From the NCBI GenBank assembly GCA_021826765.1, contig JAKAYK010000018.1, positions 1 through 15,528 on the forward strand: a DNA stretch of 15,528 nt, given 5' to 3'. A model generated the notes under the pieces. That model ran no database searches. It was not told where the DNA came from and saw nothing but the letters and a program-made list of their open reading frames with translations. The translations under genes were made by a program, and so were the position numbers. Shown here piece by piece: positions 6,976 through 12,534 of the stretch (its first letter is position 1; the number at the start of each line of letters is the position of its first letter). This stretch comes from Thermoplasmata archaeon. GTDB taxonomy: Archaea; Thermoplasmatota; Thermoplasmata; Thermoplasmatales; Thermoplasmataceae.

Positions 6976-7293
6976 ATGACATGGTACAGGGTAGCAAAGG
7001 AAAACAGTATGAAAGATGGAGATCTCGCAAAGATAAGTGTGAATAACCAAGAGGTGCTCGTAATTAGAGATGGCGATAAATTCTATGCTACATCACATCT
7101 TTGCACACATGAGGAGTACGATCTCTCCGAGGCATTTATGGATGACCACCAGCTCATTTGCCCAAACCATTTTGCCACCTTTGATCCAAAGGATGGTTCA
7201 GTCATTAGCCCGCCTGAAGGCGCAGGAGATATTTCTCCCCTTAAATCCTTCAAGACCAGAGTTGAGAACGGCGATGTTATGGTTGAGATTTGA
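6976..7293 (+). CDS. Rieske-type [2Fe-2S] ferredoxin
   Basis: A soluble 105-residue protein carrying a Rieske cluster for one-electron transfer. The two ligand boxes are complete: Cys43-Thr-His45 (LCTHEEYDL) and Cys62-Pro-Asn-His65 (ICPNHFATFD), spaced as in small Rieske ferredoxins of aromatic dioxygenase systems and nitrite reductase NirD-like proteins. No signal peptide or membrane anchor is seen, so it is cytoplasmic and not a cytochrome bc1 subunit. Its stop overlaps the ATG of the fused ETF gene (TGATG, 7291-7295), so the two are made together and probably exchange electrons or share a dehydrogenase partner. No dioxygenase gene is nearby. Confidence 0.93.
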   Translation: MTWYRVAKENSMKDGDLAKISVNNQEVLVIRDGDKFYATSHLCTHEEYDLSEAFMDDHQLICPNHFATFDPKDGSVISPPEGAGDISPLKSFKTRVENGDVMVEI

Positions 7294-9002
7294 TGAAAAT
7301 TCTTGTCTTTGTAAAACAGGTTCCTGATGTGAACAAAATTTCCTTCGACAGTTCCACAGGAAGAATCATCAGGGAAAATGTTCCCCTCAGCATGAATTCC
7401 TTTGACAGGAGAGCTGTTGAGGAGGCCCTCAGACTCAAGGAGAAGCATGGTTTCACTGTGGAGGTTGTATCTATGGGGCCCCCTCAGGCCATAGATGTCA
7501 TCAATGAATCTCTGCGTATGGGTGCAGATGAAGGATTCCTGATCACTGACCGGAAATACGGTGGTGCAGACACATGGGCAACCGCATACATCCTTTCACA
7601 TTTTGCAAAGCAGAGAGAACCAGATCTCATGATTGGTGGAAAATACTCTTTGGACGGGGAAACTTCACAGGTGCCTCCAGAAATATCCAACATGTGCGGA
7701 TACAGGTTCTTCTCATCCATATCGAAAATAGAAGTTCAGGAGAATGGAGTCCTTCTGGATCAGGACTATGAGCATGGGATTTTGAAAATCAAAAGCAGTT
7801 TTCCCATGATGATTTCAGTCAGCGAGAAGATAAACAGGGCAAGAAAAATTGAGGATTCTGTTCCAGACATGAAAGAGAGAGTGCAGATAGTTGATTCCGG
7901 GAAGCTTGGACTGGATTTCAATGGCAATTCCGGCTCGCTCACCATTGTGGATGGAACTGAAATGCTTCAGTCAGGGAGGGCCCCCAAAAATATCACCCTT
8001 GATGAAGCGGTTGATATGCTTGAAAGTGCAATGAAACATAAGGGGAAAAAAGATTCAAGAGAAGAGATAAGACTCGAAACTGACTTCTCCGGTGGAACTG
8101 TAATGGGAATTGCACTGCTTGACAGCAATGTTTCCATGGAGATAGCATCGGAGGTTTCCAAACTTTCCAGAACCAATAAATTTCTCACAGTGATGGCAGG
8201 AAACGTATCACCGGACAAACTCAAAGGAATGCCTGTGAATCACTATTACCATATTGACTCCATGGATCCATTTTCACTTTCGATGGAGATAGGGAAGCTC
8301 ATTGATCAGTTAAAGCCGGAATTCGTGATCTTTCCTTCCAATTCCACTGGAAGGGATGTGGCTGCATTCATTGCAGCAGAGAAGAAACTGGGCCTGACTG
8401 CTGATTGTGTGAATATAAAATATGAGAATGGAAACCTTGTCCAGTTCAAACCTGCCTTTGGTGGAGGAATCATAGCAAGAATACTGTCGAAAACAAAGCC
8501 TGGAATGGCAACTGTCAGGCCCGGAATGTTCAAACAGGCATTTTCCAGGGAGGAATTCCAGGTTCATTCCATAAAAACAGAACCGTCAGGTCTCTATGAA
8601 ACAGTTTCCGATGAGAGAATAGAGGAAAAGTATCTTCCCCTGAACAGTGCAGATATAGTGATAGGAATTGGAAGAGGGGTTAAATCAAGATCCCTGGTGG
8701 AATCCTTTGTGGAATTTTCAATTAAATATGGCATAGGAATTGGTGGAACCAGGCCTGTTGTCGATATGCATGTCCTTCCGAGACAGCAGCAGATCGGCAT
8801 AACCGGAATGGCCATTTCTCCTGAACTTTACATCGCAGTGGGTGTCTCTGGAATGGATAATCATATGTCAGGGCTGAGGTATGCAGGGAATATTATTTCA
8901 ATCAACAATGACCCCTCTGCACCAATAAACAGGCTGGCAGATTACACTATAAATTGCACTGCAGAGGACTTCATGAAAATTCTGGAGAAGAGATTCGTCT
9001 GA
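7293..9002 (+). CDS. Electron transfer flavoprotein, fused beta-alpha
   Basis: A single 569-residue chain joins the two ETF subunits, which accept electrons from acyl-CoA and other dehydrogenases. The beta half (about 1-235) opens MKILVFVKQVPDVN and has TDRKYGGADTWATAYIL and KYSLDGETSQVPP, typical of the nucleotide-binding beta core. The alpha half (about 255-569) has GRDVAAFIAAEKKLGLTADC and the FAD-binding end: GIGRGVKSR, GGTRPVVD, RQQQIGITG (about 497-505) and GVSGMDNHMSGLRYAG. Fusion in the order beta then alpha is also known in Sulfolobales and Thermoplasmatales. ATG 7293 overlaps the Rieske stop; TTG 7290 is less likely. No ETF-quinone oxidoreductase (FixC/FixX) lies alongside. The gene ends 8 bp before a convergent membrane-protein gene. 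Confidence 0.96.
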   Translation: MKILVFVKQVPDVNKISFDSSTGRIIRENVPLSMNSFDRRAVEEALRLKEKHGFTVEVVSMGPPQAIDVINESLRMGADEGFLITDRKYGGADTWATAYILSHFAKQREPDLMIGGKYSLDGETSQVPPEISNMCGYRFFSSISKIEVQENGVLLDQDYEHGILKIKSSFPMMISVSEKINRARKIEDSVPDMKERVQIVDSGKLGLDFNGNSGSLTIVDGTEMLQSGRAPKNITLDEAVDMLESAMKHKGKKDSREEIRLETDFSGGTVMGIALLDSNVSMEIASEVSKLSRTNKFLTVMAGNVSPDKLKGMPVNHYYHIDSMDPFSLSMEIGKLIDQLKPEFVIFPSNSTGRDVAAFIAAEKKLGLTADCVNIKYENGNLVQFKPAFGGGIIARILSKTKPGMATVRPGMFKQAFSREEFQVHSIKTEPSGLYETVSDERIEEKYLPLNSADIVIGIGRGVKSRSLVESFVEFSIKYGIGIGGTRPVVDMHVLPRQQQIGITGMAISPELYIAVGVSGMDNHMSGLRYAGNIISINNDPSAPINRLADYTINCTAEDFMKILEKRFV

Positions 9003-9010
9003 TAATTTGA

Positions 9011-9598
9011 TTACCATCGCATGAATGGAGGGATCTTTTTGTTTCTTTTTTCCAGATCTTCCTCATATTTCTGTAGCATGATTCCACCTATCATTGCAAC
9101 ACCTGCAACAACCTGCGCACTCAGGTTCTGCACACCGAGCCCAACCAGTGCAAACCACATAGCCATTGCTCCTGCAAATGCTGCAACGTAAAGGCTCACT
9201 TTCTCGAAACGAACATAACATATGAAGAAAATGATTATTCCTATCACTGCAGCAACAATGGTGTTTATGGGGGTGAAAAGGTACAGTGCAAGAGTTATGC
9301 TTCCTGCAAGGACAAAGCATATGAATGCCTTGGCTGCGAAATTTACCAGTATTGCCCCAACAACTGCACCTATGAGCAGTATGATGAAAGTTGGCAGGGT
9401 GGTGACATGAAATCGAATCAGCATTATGGATGTGAACATAAACCCGATATAGGCCCCCATTGCATACATTATGATTTTCCAGGATGTCTTCCCCCAGAAA
9501 ATCAGGGCTATGGCGATGAAAATGAGGATCACATAAATTGTGAAGGAAGAGAAACCAAATAAACTGGAAGGAATCAATGCGTTGAGGCCAGGTGCCAT
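9011..9598 (-). CDS. Hypothetical membrane protein, seven predicted helices
   Basis: A 195-residue integral membrane protein with about seven hydrophobic segments (roughly 17-36, 42-62, 67-85, 88-108, 111-128, 133-152, 157-173) and a charged cytoplasmic tail (KYEEDLEKRNKKIPPFMRW). Small-residue motifs (GAYIGFMF, GAVVGAIL, AAFAGAMAMW) and the alternating short helices recall TMEM198/DUF4203-type proteins, but I hold this likeness loosely. The function is unknown. The start at 9598 has a TTAAATA box centred 26 bp upstream (9621-9627). The gene is convergent with the ETF gene. Confidence 0.8.
   Translation of the reverse strand: MAPGLNALIPSSLFGFSSFTIYVILIFIAIALIFWGKTSWKIIMYAMGAYIGFMFTSIMLIRFHVTTLPTFIILLIGAVVGAILVNFAAKAFICFVLAGSITLALYLFTPINTIVAAVIGIIIFFICYVRFEKVSLYVAAFAGAMAMWFALVGLGVQNLSAQVVAGVAMIGGIMLQKYEEDLEKRNKKIPPFMRW
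9034..9052 (+). terminator. T-rich tract after the ETF gene
   Basis: TTTTTGTTTCTTTTTT (9036-9051) follows the ETF stop by about 35 bp. Archaeal RNA polymerase stops at such T-rich runs without a hairpin. It lies inside the last codons of the convergent gene, encoding its lysine-rich C-terminus, so the function is tentative. Confidence 0.35.
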
Positions 9599-9620
9599 TA
9601 AATAAGGAAAAGAGAGAATC

Positions 9621-9627
9621 TATTTAA
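9621..9627 (-). promoter_or_regulatory. TATA box of the seven-helix membrane protein
   Basis: TTAAATA on the - strand is centred 26 bp before the ATG at 9598, consistent with leaderless transcription. Confidence 0.45.
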
Positions 9628-9718
9628 CCATTGCATTTTTGAATGCATTGCTCTGGTTCTTTTGAAAAACTCATTATAAAAGAGAATGTATTCATGCAAC
9701 AGATGATCATGTTATGGG

Positions 9719-9726
9719 TTTAAATA
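9719..9726 (+). promoter_or_regulatory. TATA box of the PadR-like gene
   Basis: TTTAAATA is centred 30 bp before the ATG at 9753, predicting transcription start around 9749, inside the palindrome that abuts the start codon. A second TATA-like element, TTATAAAAG (9674-9682), lies further upstream. Confidence 0.45.
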
Positions 9727-9736
9727 CTCAATAAAG

Positions 9737-9752
9737 ATATCGAAATCGATAT
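9737..9752. promoter_or_regulatory. Perfect palindrome at the PadR-like start, candidate operator
   Basis: ATATCG-AAAT-CGATAT is an inverted repeat with 6-bp perfect arms and a 4-nt spacer. It ends on the base before the ATG and covers the predicted transcription start. A dimeric PadR-like protein bound here would block initiation, so negative autoregulation is the likely meaning. No second copy was noticed in the window. Confidence 0.5.
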
Positions 9753-10277
9753 ATGAGCGCAGGTGAATATCTTGACAGTGCACTCTTCATTCTTTCACTC
9801 AAGCCCATGAGCGGTTATGAACTCTCCAGAAAACTGAAATGGGACGGTTCCATAGTTTCGGGAGGGACCATAAGGCCATTATTACACTCCCTTGAGAGAC
9901 AGGGACTCATAACCTATGACACAAGAGGAAGGGCCAAAGTTTATAAGCTCACCAAGAGCGGGGAAAGATATGTTTCAAACCTCAGACTCTTCAGGGAAAC
10001 AATAAGGGAAAAAATGCTTGCATCATCCATGGGCAGAGATATACTTTTTCCAGATATTCTCGTGGACCTGGAGGATGCGATGACATTGAATTATGCCATT
10101 GAAGACATGGCAAGCCTCATCATAAGAGAGGTAAAGATTGCCTTTGAATTGAGAAAGGGCGGGTATGATGAGGATATAACAGAACTCAGGGTGAAGATAC
10201 ACGACCTCCTTTCTGAAAGCATAAAAAAGAGAAACCTGAAACAGGAAGAATTACAGAAGTCAACAACCTCTCCCTGA
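9753..10277 (+). CDS. PadR-like winged-helix transcriptional regulator
   Basis: A 174-residue cytoplasmic DNA-binding protein. Residues about 5-72 form a PadR/MarR-like winged helix: SALFILSLKPMSGYELSRKL, then GTIRPLLHSLERQGLI as the recognition helix region, then a basic wing with RGRAKVYKLTKSGERYV. The C-terminal half (about 80-165) is charged and helical, as needed for PadR dimerisation. The last residues, STTSP, are encoded where the hairpin-rich non-coding stretch begins, so the original C-terminus may have been altered by an insertion. The ligand and targets are unknown; the palindrome at its start suggests autoregulation. Confidence 0.85.
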   Translation: MSAGEYLDSALFILSLKPMSGYELSRKLKWDGSIVSGGTIRPLLHSLERQGLITYDTRGRAKVYKLTKSGERYVSNLRLFRETIREKMLASSMGRDILFPDILVDLEDAMTLNYAIEDMASLIIREVKIAFELRKGGYDEDITELRVKIHDLLSESIKKRNLKQEELQKSTTSP

Positions 10278-10410
10278 CAGGGGCTTGCTGCTGGTCTCCC
10301 TCATGCCCGTGAGCATGGATTCATCGAACCGCAACGATTGGCTGGTTGACATTCCCTTGCCAGGGGAAGGAGGCTATTCATTATCCCTTTCGGGCACCGC
10401 TCCACAGCCT

Positions 10411-10473
10411 GGTTCCAGCAGAGGGCTTGAGGCGTGTATCCCTTCTCCTTACGGAGAACATGCCGCTGGAACC
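10411..10473 (-). repeat. Nested inverted repeat with GNRA-type loop
   Basis: GGTTCCAGC (10411-10419) pairs perfectly with GCTGGAACC (10465-10473). Inside, GGCGTG (10431-10436) pairs with CATGCC (10459-10464) with one G-T pair, and TTCTCC (10443-10448) pairs with GGAGAA (10453-10458). Read as RNA from the - strand the tip is UUCUCC-GUAA-GGAGAA, a 6-bp stem closed by a GNRA tetraloop. The strand is therefore called - by inference. Such layered pairing is not expected by chance. Confidence 0.6.
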
Positions 10474-10589
10474 AATGTGTTCTTGCGAACTATCCAACTT
10501 AACCGTCTTACTCTTCAGGAGAGTGCCTTACCATTTCAGGTGTGGACAGAACATTCATCGCATGGGATTATTAGAAAGTTCGCTTCCAT

Positions 10590-10609
10590 CCCCTTGCCAG
10601 GTCAAGGGG
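10590..10609. repeat. Perfect 7-bp hairpin
   Basis: CCCCTTG and CAAGGGG flank a 6-nt loop, CCAGGT. A related shorter version with the same core, CCCTTGCCAGG, occurs near 10354-10364, so the stretch contains two copies of a CCCTTGCCAGG-centred hairpin, as might be left by transposon ends or a duplicated RNA stem. Confidence 0.5.
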
Positions 10610-10674
10610 TCTTCCCGCTCACGAATGATAAATAATCTTAGAATGTTCATTAAACAGTACGCTATGTACAGAAT

Positions 10675-11178
10675 ATGAATGCACTGATTGAATATGCAGA
10701 TATCATAATACTGTGGATCCATGTATTCACTGCAATTTTCTTCGTTGGAGGTTCTTTTTTCATCTGGCTTGTGGTGATGCCGTCTTCTTACAAGATTACG
10801 GATGATGAGAAGCTCAGGACAAAGATCGTTGGAACCATAGGTAAGAATTTTGCCTTTTTCACAAATATATCCGTGATAATTCTCATATTCACCGGGCTTT
10901 ACAATATGACCTGGTACCTTGGGGGTAACTATTCCACTCTCTATAACACAATCCAAGGCGAGATATTGCTTGCAAAGATCATTCTAGTGGGGGCAATGAT
11001 ACTGTTGATGTATGGGAACAACATGTATCATGGAAAGAAGATAATGAGCATGGTCAGGGATGGGAAGATGGATGAGGTTAGAAAACTCAGGAAAATATCA
11101 CACTATCTTTCCTACATAACACTGTTCCTGATGGCACTCATAACTCTGCTCGCAGTATCATTGGAATTTTATGGATAA
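10675..11178 (+). CDS. CopD-like four-helix membrane protein
   Basis: A 167-residue integral membrane protein with four helices (about 9-33, 60-80, 97-114, 142-163). The first helix has WIHVFTAIFFVGGSFFIW, typical of the CopD/HemJ-like superfamily of heme- or copper-linked membrane proteins. Histidines at 16, 119 and 143 could be cofactor ligands, but this is inference. A long charged loop (117-142, including MVRDGKMDEVRKLRK) faces one side. The start at 10675 follows the hairpin-rich region; a weak TTAAAC element lies about 25 bp upstream. It stands alone on the + strand and converges on rpsG. The exact role is unknown. Confidence 0.72.
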   Translation: MNALIEYADIIILWIHVFTAIFFVGGSFFIWLVVMPSSYKITDDEKLRTKIVGTIGKNFAFFTNISVIILIFTGLYNMTWYLGGNYSTLYNTIQGEILLAKIILVGAMILLMYGNNMYHGKKIMSMVRDGKMDEVRKLRKISHYLSYITLFLMALITLLAVSLEFYG

Positions 11179-11191
11179 AAATATTAGAAGG

Positions 11192-11212
11192 TTCTGCAAT
11201 TATCTTGCAGAA
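11192..11212 (-). terminator. Hairpin between convergent CopD-like and rpsG genes
   Basis: TTCTGCAA (11192-11199) and TTGCAGAA (11205-11212) form a perfect 8-bp stem with a 5-nt loop. The loop contains the rpsG stop codon. In the rpsG direction it is followed by an A+T-rich run including ATTTTTATCC (11184 downward), the look of an intrinsic-type terminator. It may serve the CopD-like transcript too. Confidence 0.45.
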
Positions 11213-11763
11213 GCTGCTACTCTCTCTATTTCCTCTTTCTTGGAAACTGCGTGAGAGTTCTGGTCGTTTCTTGCTGCCTGCATAATTTCATCCGCAAGGC
11301 ATGCCTCTATGGGTTTTTTGTTCTTGTATGAAGCATCTGTGCTTCCTATGGCTATGTTTCTCAGGGCCTCGTCAAGCCTTCTGGATGGCGCAACATCCAC
11401 TGCCTTTGGAACTGCAATTCCACCATATTTCAGCCTGGTGACCTCTTCTCTGGGTGCAGCGTTCTCTATGGCGTTTATAAGAATCTGCACCGGATTCTGC
11501 TTGGTCTTGTCCTCGATTATCTGGAATGCTTCTTTAAGGATCCTGTATGCACCATATTTCTTTCCCGTCCACTTCTCGGTTCTCATGAGCTTGTTTATGA
11601 GCCTTTCAAGTGTGTTCACATTCTTCTTTCCGGAAGAATAGTTTGAAAACCTGCCACCAGTGTGAAGGTTCATGTATGAATTGAGGTTTATGTATTTTGA
11701 AAGGCCCACGTCATGAACCTCTATGGCAGATGTGTCATATTTTCCGAATATTTTTATTTCCAT
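11200..11763 (-). CDS. rpsG: 30S ribosomal protein uS7
   Basis: Small-subunit protein that organises the 3' domain of 16S rRNA near the E and P sites. The 187 residues match the archaeal length, with the archaeal N-terminal extension (IKIFGKYDTSAIEVHDVGLS). Conserved parts seen are GRFSNYSSGKKNVNTLERL, LINAIENAAPREEVTRLKYG, the beta hairpin with IAVPKAVDVAPSRRLDEALR, and the C-terminal helix CLADEIMQAARND. Its ATG overlaps the uS12 stop by one base (TAATG), so the pair is translationally coupled. Elongation factor genes fusA and tuf, which follow in many archaea, do not follow here. Confidence 0.98.
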   Translation of the reverse strand: MEIKIFGKYDTSAIEVHDVGLSKYINLNSYMNLHTGGRFSNYSSGKKNVNTLERLINKLMRTEKWTGKKYGAYRILKEAFQIIEDKTKQNPVQILINAIENAAPREEVTRLKYGGIAVPKAVDVAPSRRLDEALRNIAIGSTDASYKNKKPIEACLADEIMQAARNDQNSHAVSKKEEIERVAASAR

Positions 11764-12191
11764 TATCTCACCGTCTTCTCCTTTCTTCCCCTCACTAGTT
11801 CCCTGAGGGAAATGGTGTTTACTGCCACTACCTTATATCTGACTCCAGGGATGTCTCCCTTACTTCTTCCTCTACTTCCACCGATTCCTTCGACAATAAC
11901 CTCGTCGTGTTCATCAATGTAGTTAATTGCCCCGTCACCGGGTGCAAAGGCTGTGATCTGCCTTCCGTTCTTTATGAGCTGAATTTTAACGCACTTCCTT
12001 ATGGCTGAGTTTGGCTGTTTTGCCTCTATACCTATCTTCTCAATAACTATGCCTCTTGCCTGAGGGGCCCCTTCCAGTGGGTCACTCTTCTTCTTCAGTT
12101 CCAGCATTCTTCTCTTGTACTTACTGTTGGACCATCTGAATTTTTCCCTGTCTTCGCTCAGTTTTGAACCTGCATTTTCTCCATTCGCCAA
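11763..12191 (-). CDS. rpsL: 30S ribosomal protein uS12
   Basis: Decoding-centre protein of the small ribosomal subunit, 142 residues, typical for archaea. Hallmarks are KFRWSNSKYKRRML near the N-terminus, the decoding loop KQPNSAIRKCVKIQL, and APGDGAINYIDEHDEVIVEG. The start codon is TTG at 12191; no in-frame ATG is near, while GGTGAT (12200-12195) is a good archaeal Shine-Dalgarno 3 nt upstream. Unlike most genes in the window it thus has a leadered message, with a TATA-like TTTATATTC (12264-12256) placing transcription start near 12233. It heads a two-gene unit with rpsG. Confidence 0.98.
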   Translation of the reverse strand: MANGENAGSKLSEDREKFRWSNSKYKRRMLELKKKSDPLEGAPQARGIVIEKIGIEAKQPNSAIRKCVKIQLIKNGRQITAFAPGDGAINYIDEHDEVIVEGIGGSRGRSKGDIPGVRYKVVAVNTISLRELVRGRKEKTVR

Positions 12192-12255
12192 TATATCACC
12201 TATTTTGAAATTGATATGTTACACTTTCGTGAATTAGAGGGGTAATTGAAATATG

Positions 12256-12264
12256 AATATAAAT
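12256..12264 (-). promoter_or_regulatory. TATA-like box of rpsL-rpsG
   Basis: On the - strand TTTATATTC lies about 69 bp before the TTG start of rpsL, implying a leader of roughly 40 nt that includes the GGTGAT ribosome-binding site. The placement is inferred by spacing only. The same bases read TATAAATT-like on the + strand, so a divergent transcript is possible. Confidence 0.35.
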
Positions 12265-12280
12265 TCTACCTAACTTCGTG

Positions 12281-12339
12281 ACCTGCAAGCATGATGCACC
12301 TATGATAAATATTGCAGGTTGCCACATCTGAAGCATCAT
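12281..12339. repeat. Competing inverted repeats in the rpsL-MFS gap
   Basis: The 343-bp gap between rpsL and the MFS gene holds no gene I can support. ACCTGCAA (12281-12288) pairs with TTGCAGGT (12312-12319), and ATGATGC (12291-12297) pairs with GCATCAT (12333-12339); the two pairings interlock and exclude each other. Downstream, 12360-12480 is A+T-rich with loosely repeated TTGATAA/TTGAATAA words. GTATATG (12484-12490) may be the MFS TATA box. Confidence 0.4.
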
Positions 12340-12534
12340 TTCAGAAAATCCGTTTTTGATAATCCAATTATTAGGAGTTGTTCATAAGAAAGAGTTGTTT
12401 TTTGATAAAATAATTATTGAATGATTAGATATCTCTGATAAAGTGTTGGATAAGTGTCTGAATTGTTGAATAATTGAGGAAACGTATATGTTATGGGATT
12501 GAAACATAAGAATGCTCCTACAGGGATGTAACTG

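Larger units (their letters stand above)
10262..10620. other. Hairpin-dense non-coding stretch, possible IS200/IS605-type relic
   Basis: No convincing gene lies between the PadR-like gene and the CopD-like gene, and the base composition is more G+C-rich than elsewhere. Hairpins follow one another: CCCT-GAC-AGGG (10272-10282), CATGC...GCATG (10302-10317), TTCCC...GGGAA near 10352-10368, CCC-TTTC-GGG (GAAA loop on the - strand), the 10411-10473 nested stem, ACTCT...AGAGT near 10510-10524, and a 7-bp stem at 10590-10609. On the - strand a stop-broken frame (HASSPLLEPGCGAVPERDNE then TAG) recalls degraded TnpB tails. Insertion-element relic, guide-like RNA and independent structured RNA all remain possible. 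Confidence 0.4.

Noticed and set aside
8306..8815. Several - strand open frames within the ETF gene
   Set aside because: The alpha-ETF motifs are intact on the + strand; the antisense frames show no family signature.
10285..10678. Two overlapping + strand frames (about 110-116 codons) in the hairpin-rich stretch
   Set aside because: They translate the hairpins into Pro/Ser/Leu-rich sequence with no hydrophobic core or motif, and no start signal.
10555..10956. A 133-codon - strand open frame over the CopD-like gene and the hairpin-rich stretch
   Set aside because: It lies antisense to a good membrane-protein gene, lacks a ribosome-binding site and has low-complexity His/Arg/Tyr runs typical of a shadow frame.
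12360..12480. Possible CRISPR-like or tandem repeat (TTGATAA / TTGAATAA words)
   Set aside because: The words are short, imperfect and unevenly spaced; there are no regular spacers.
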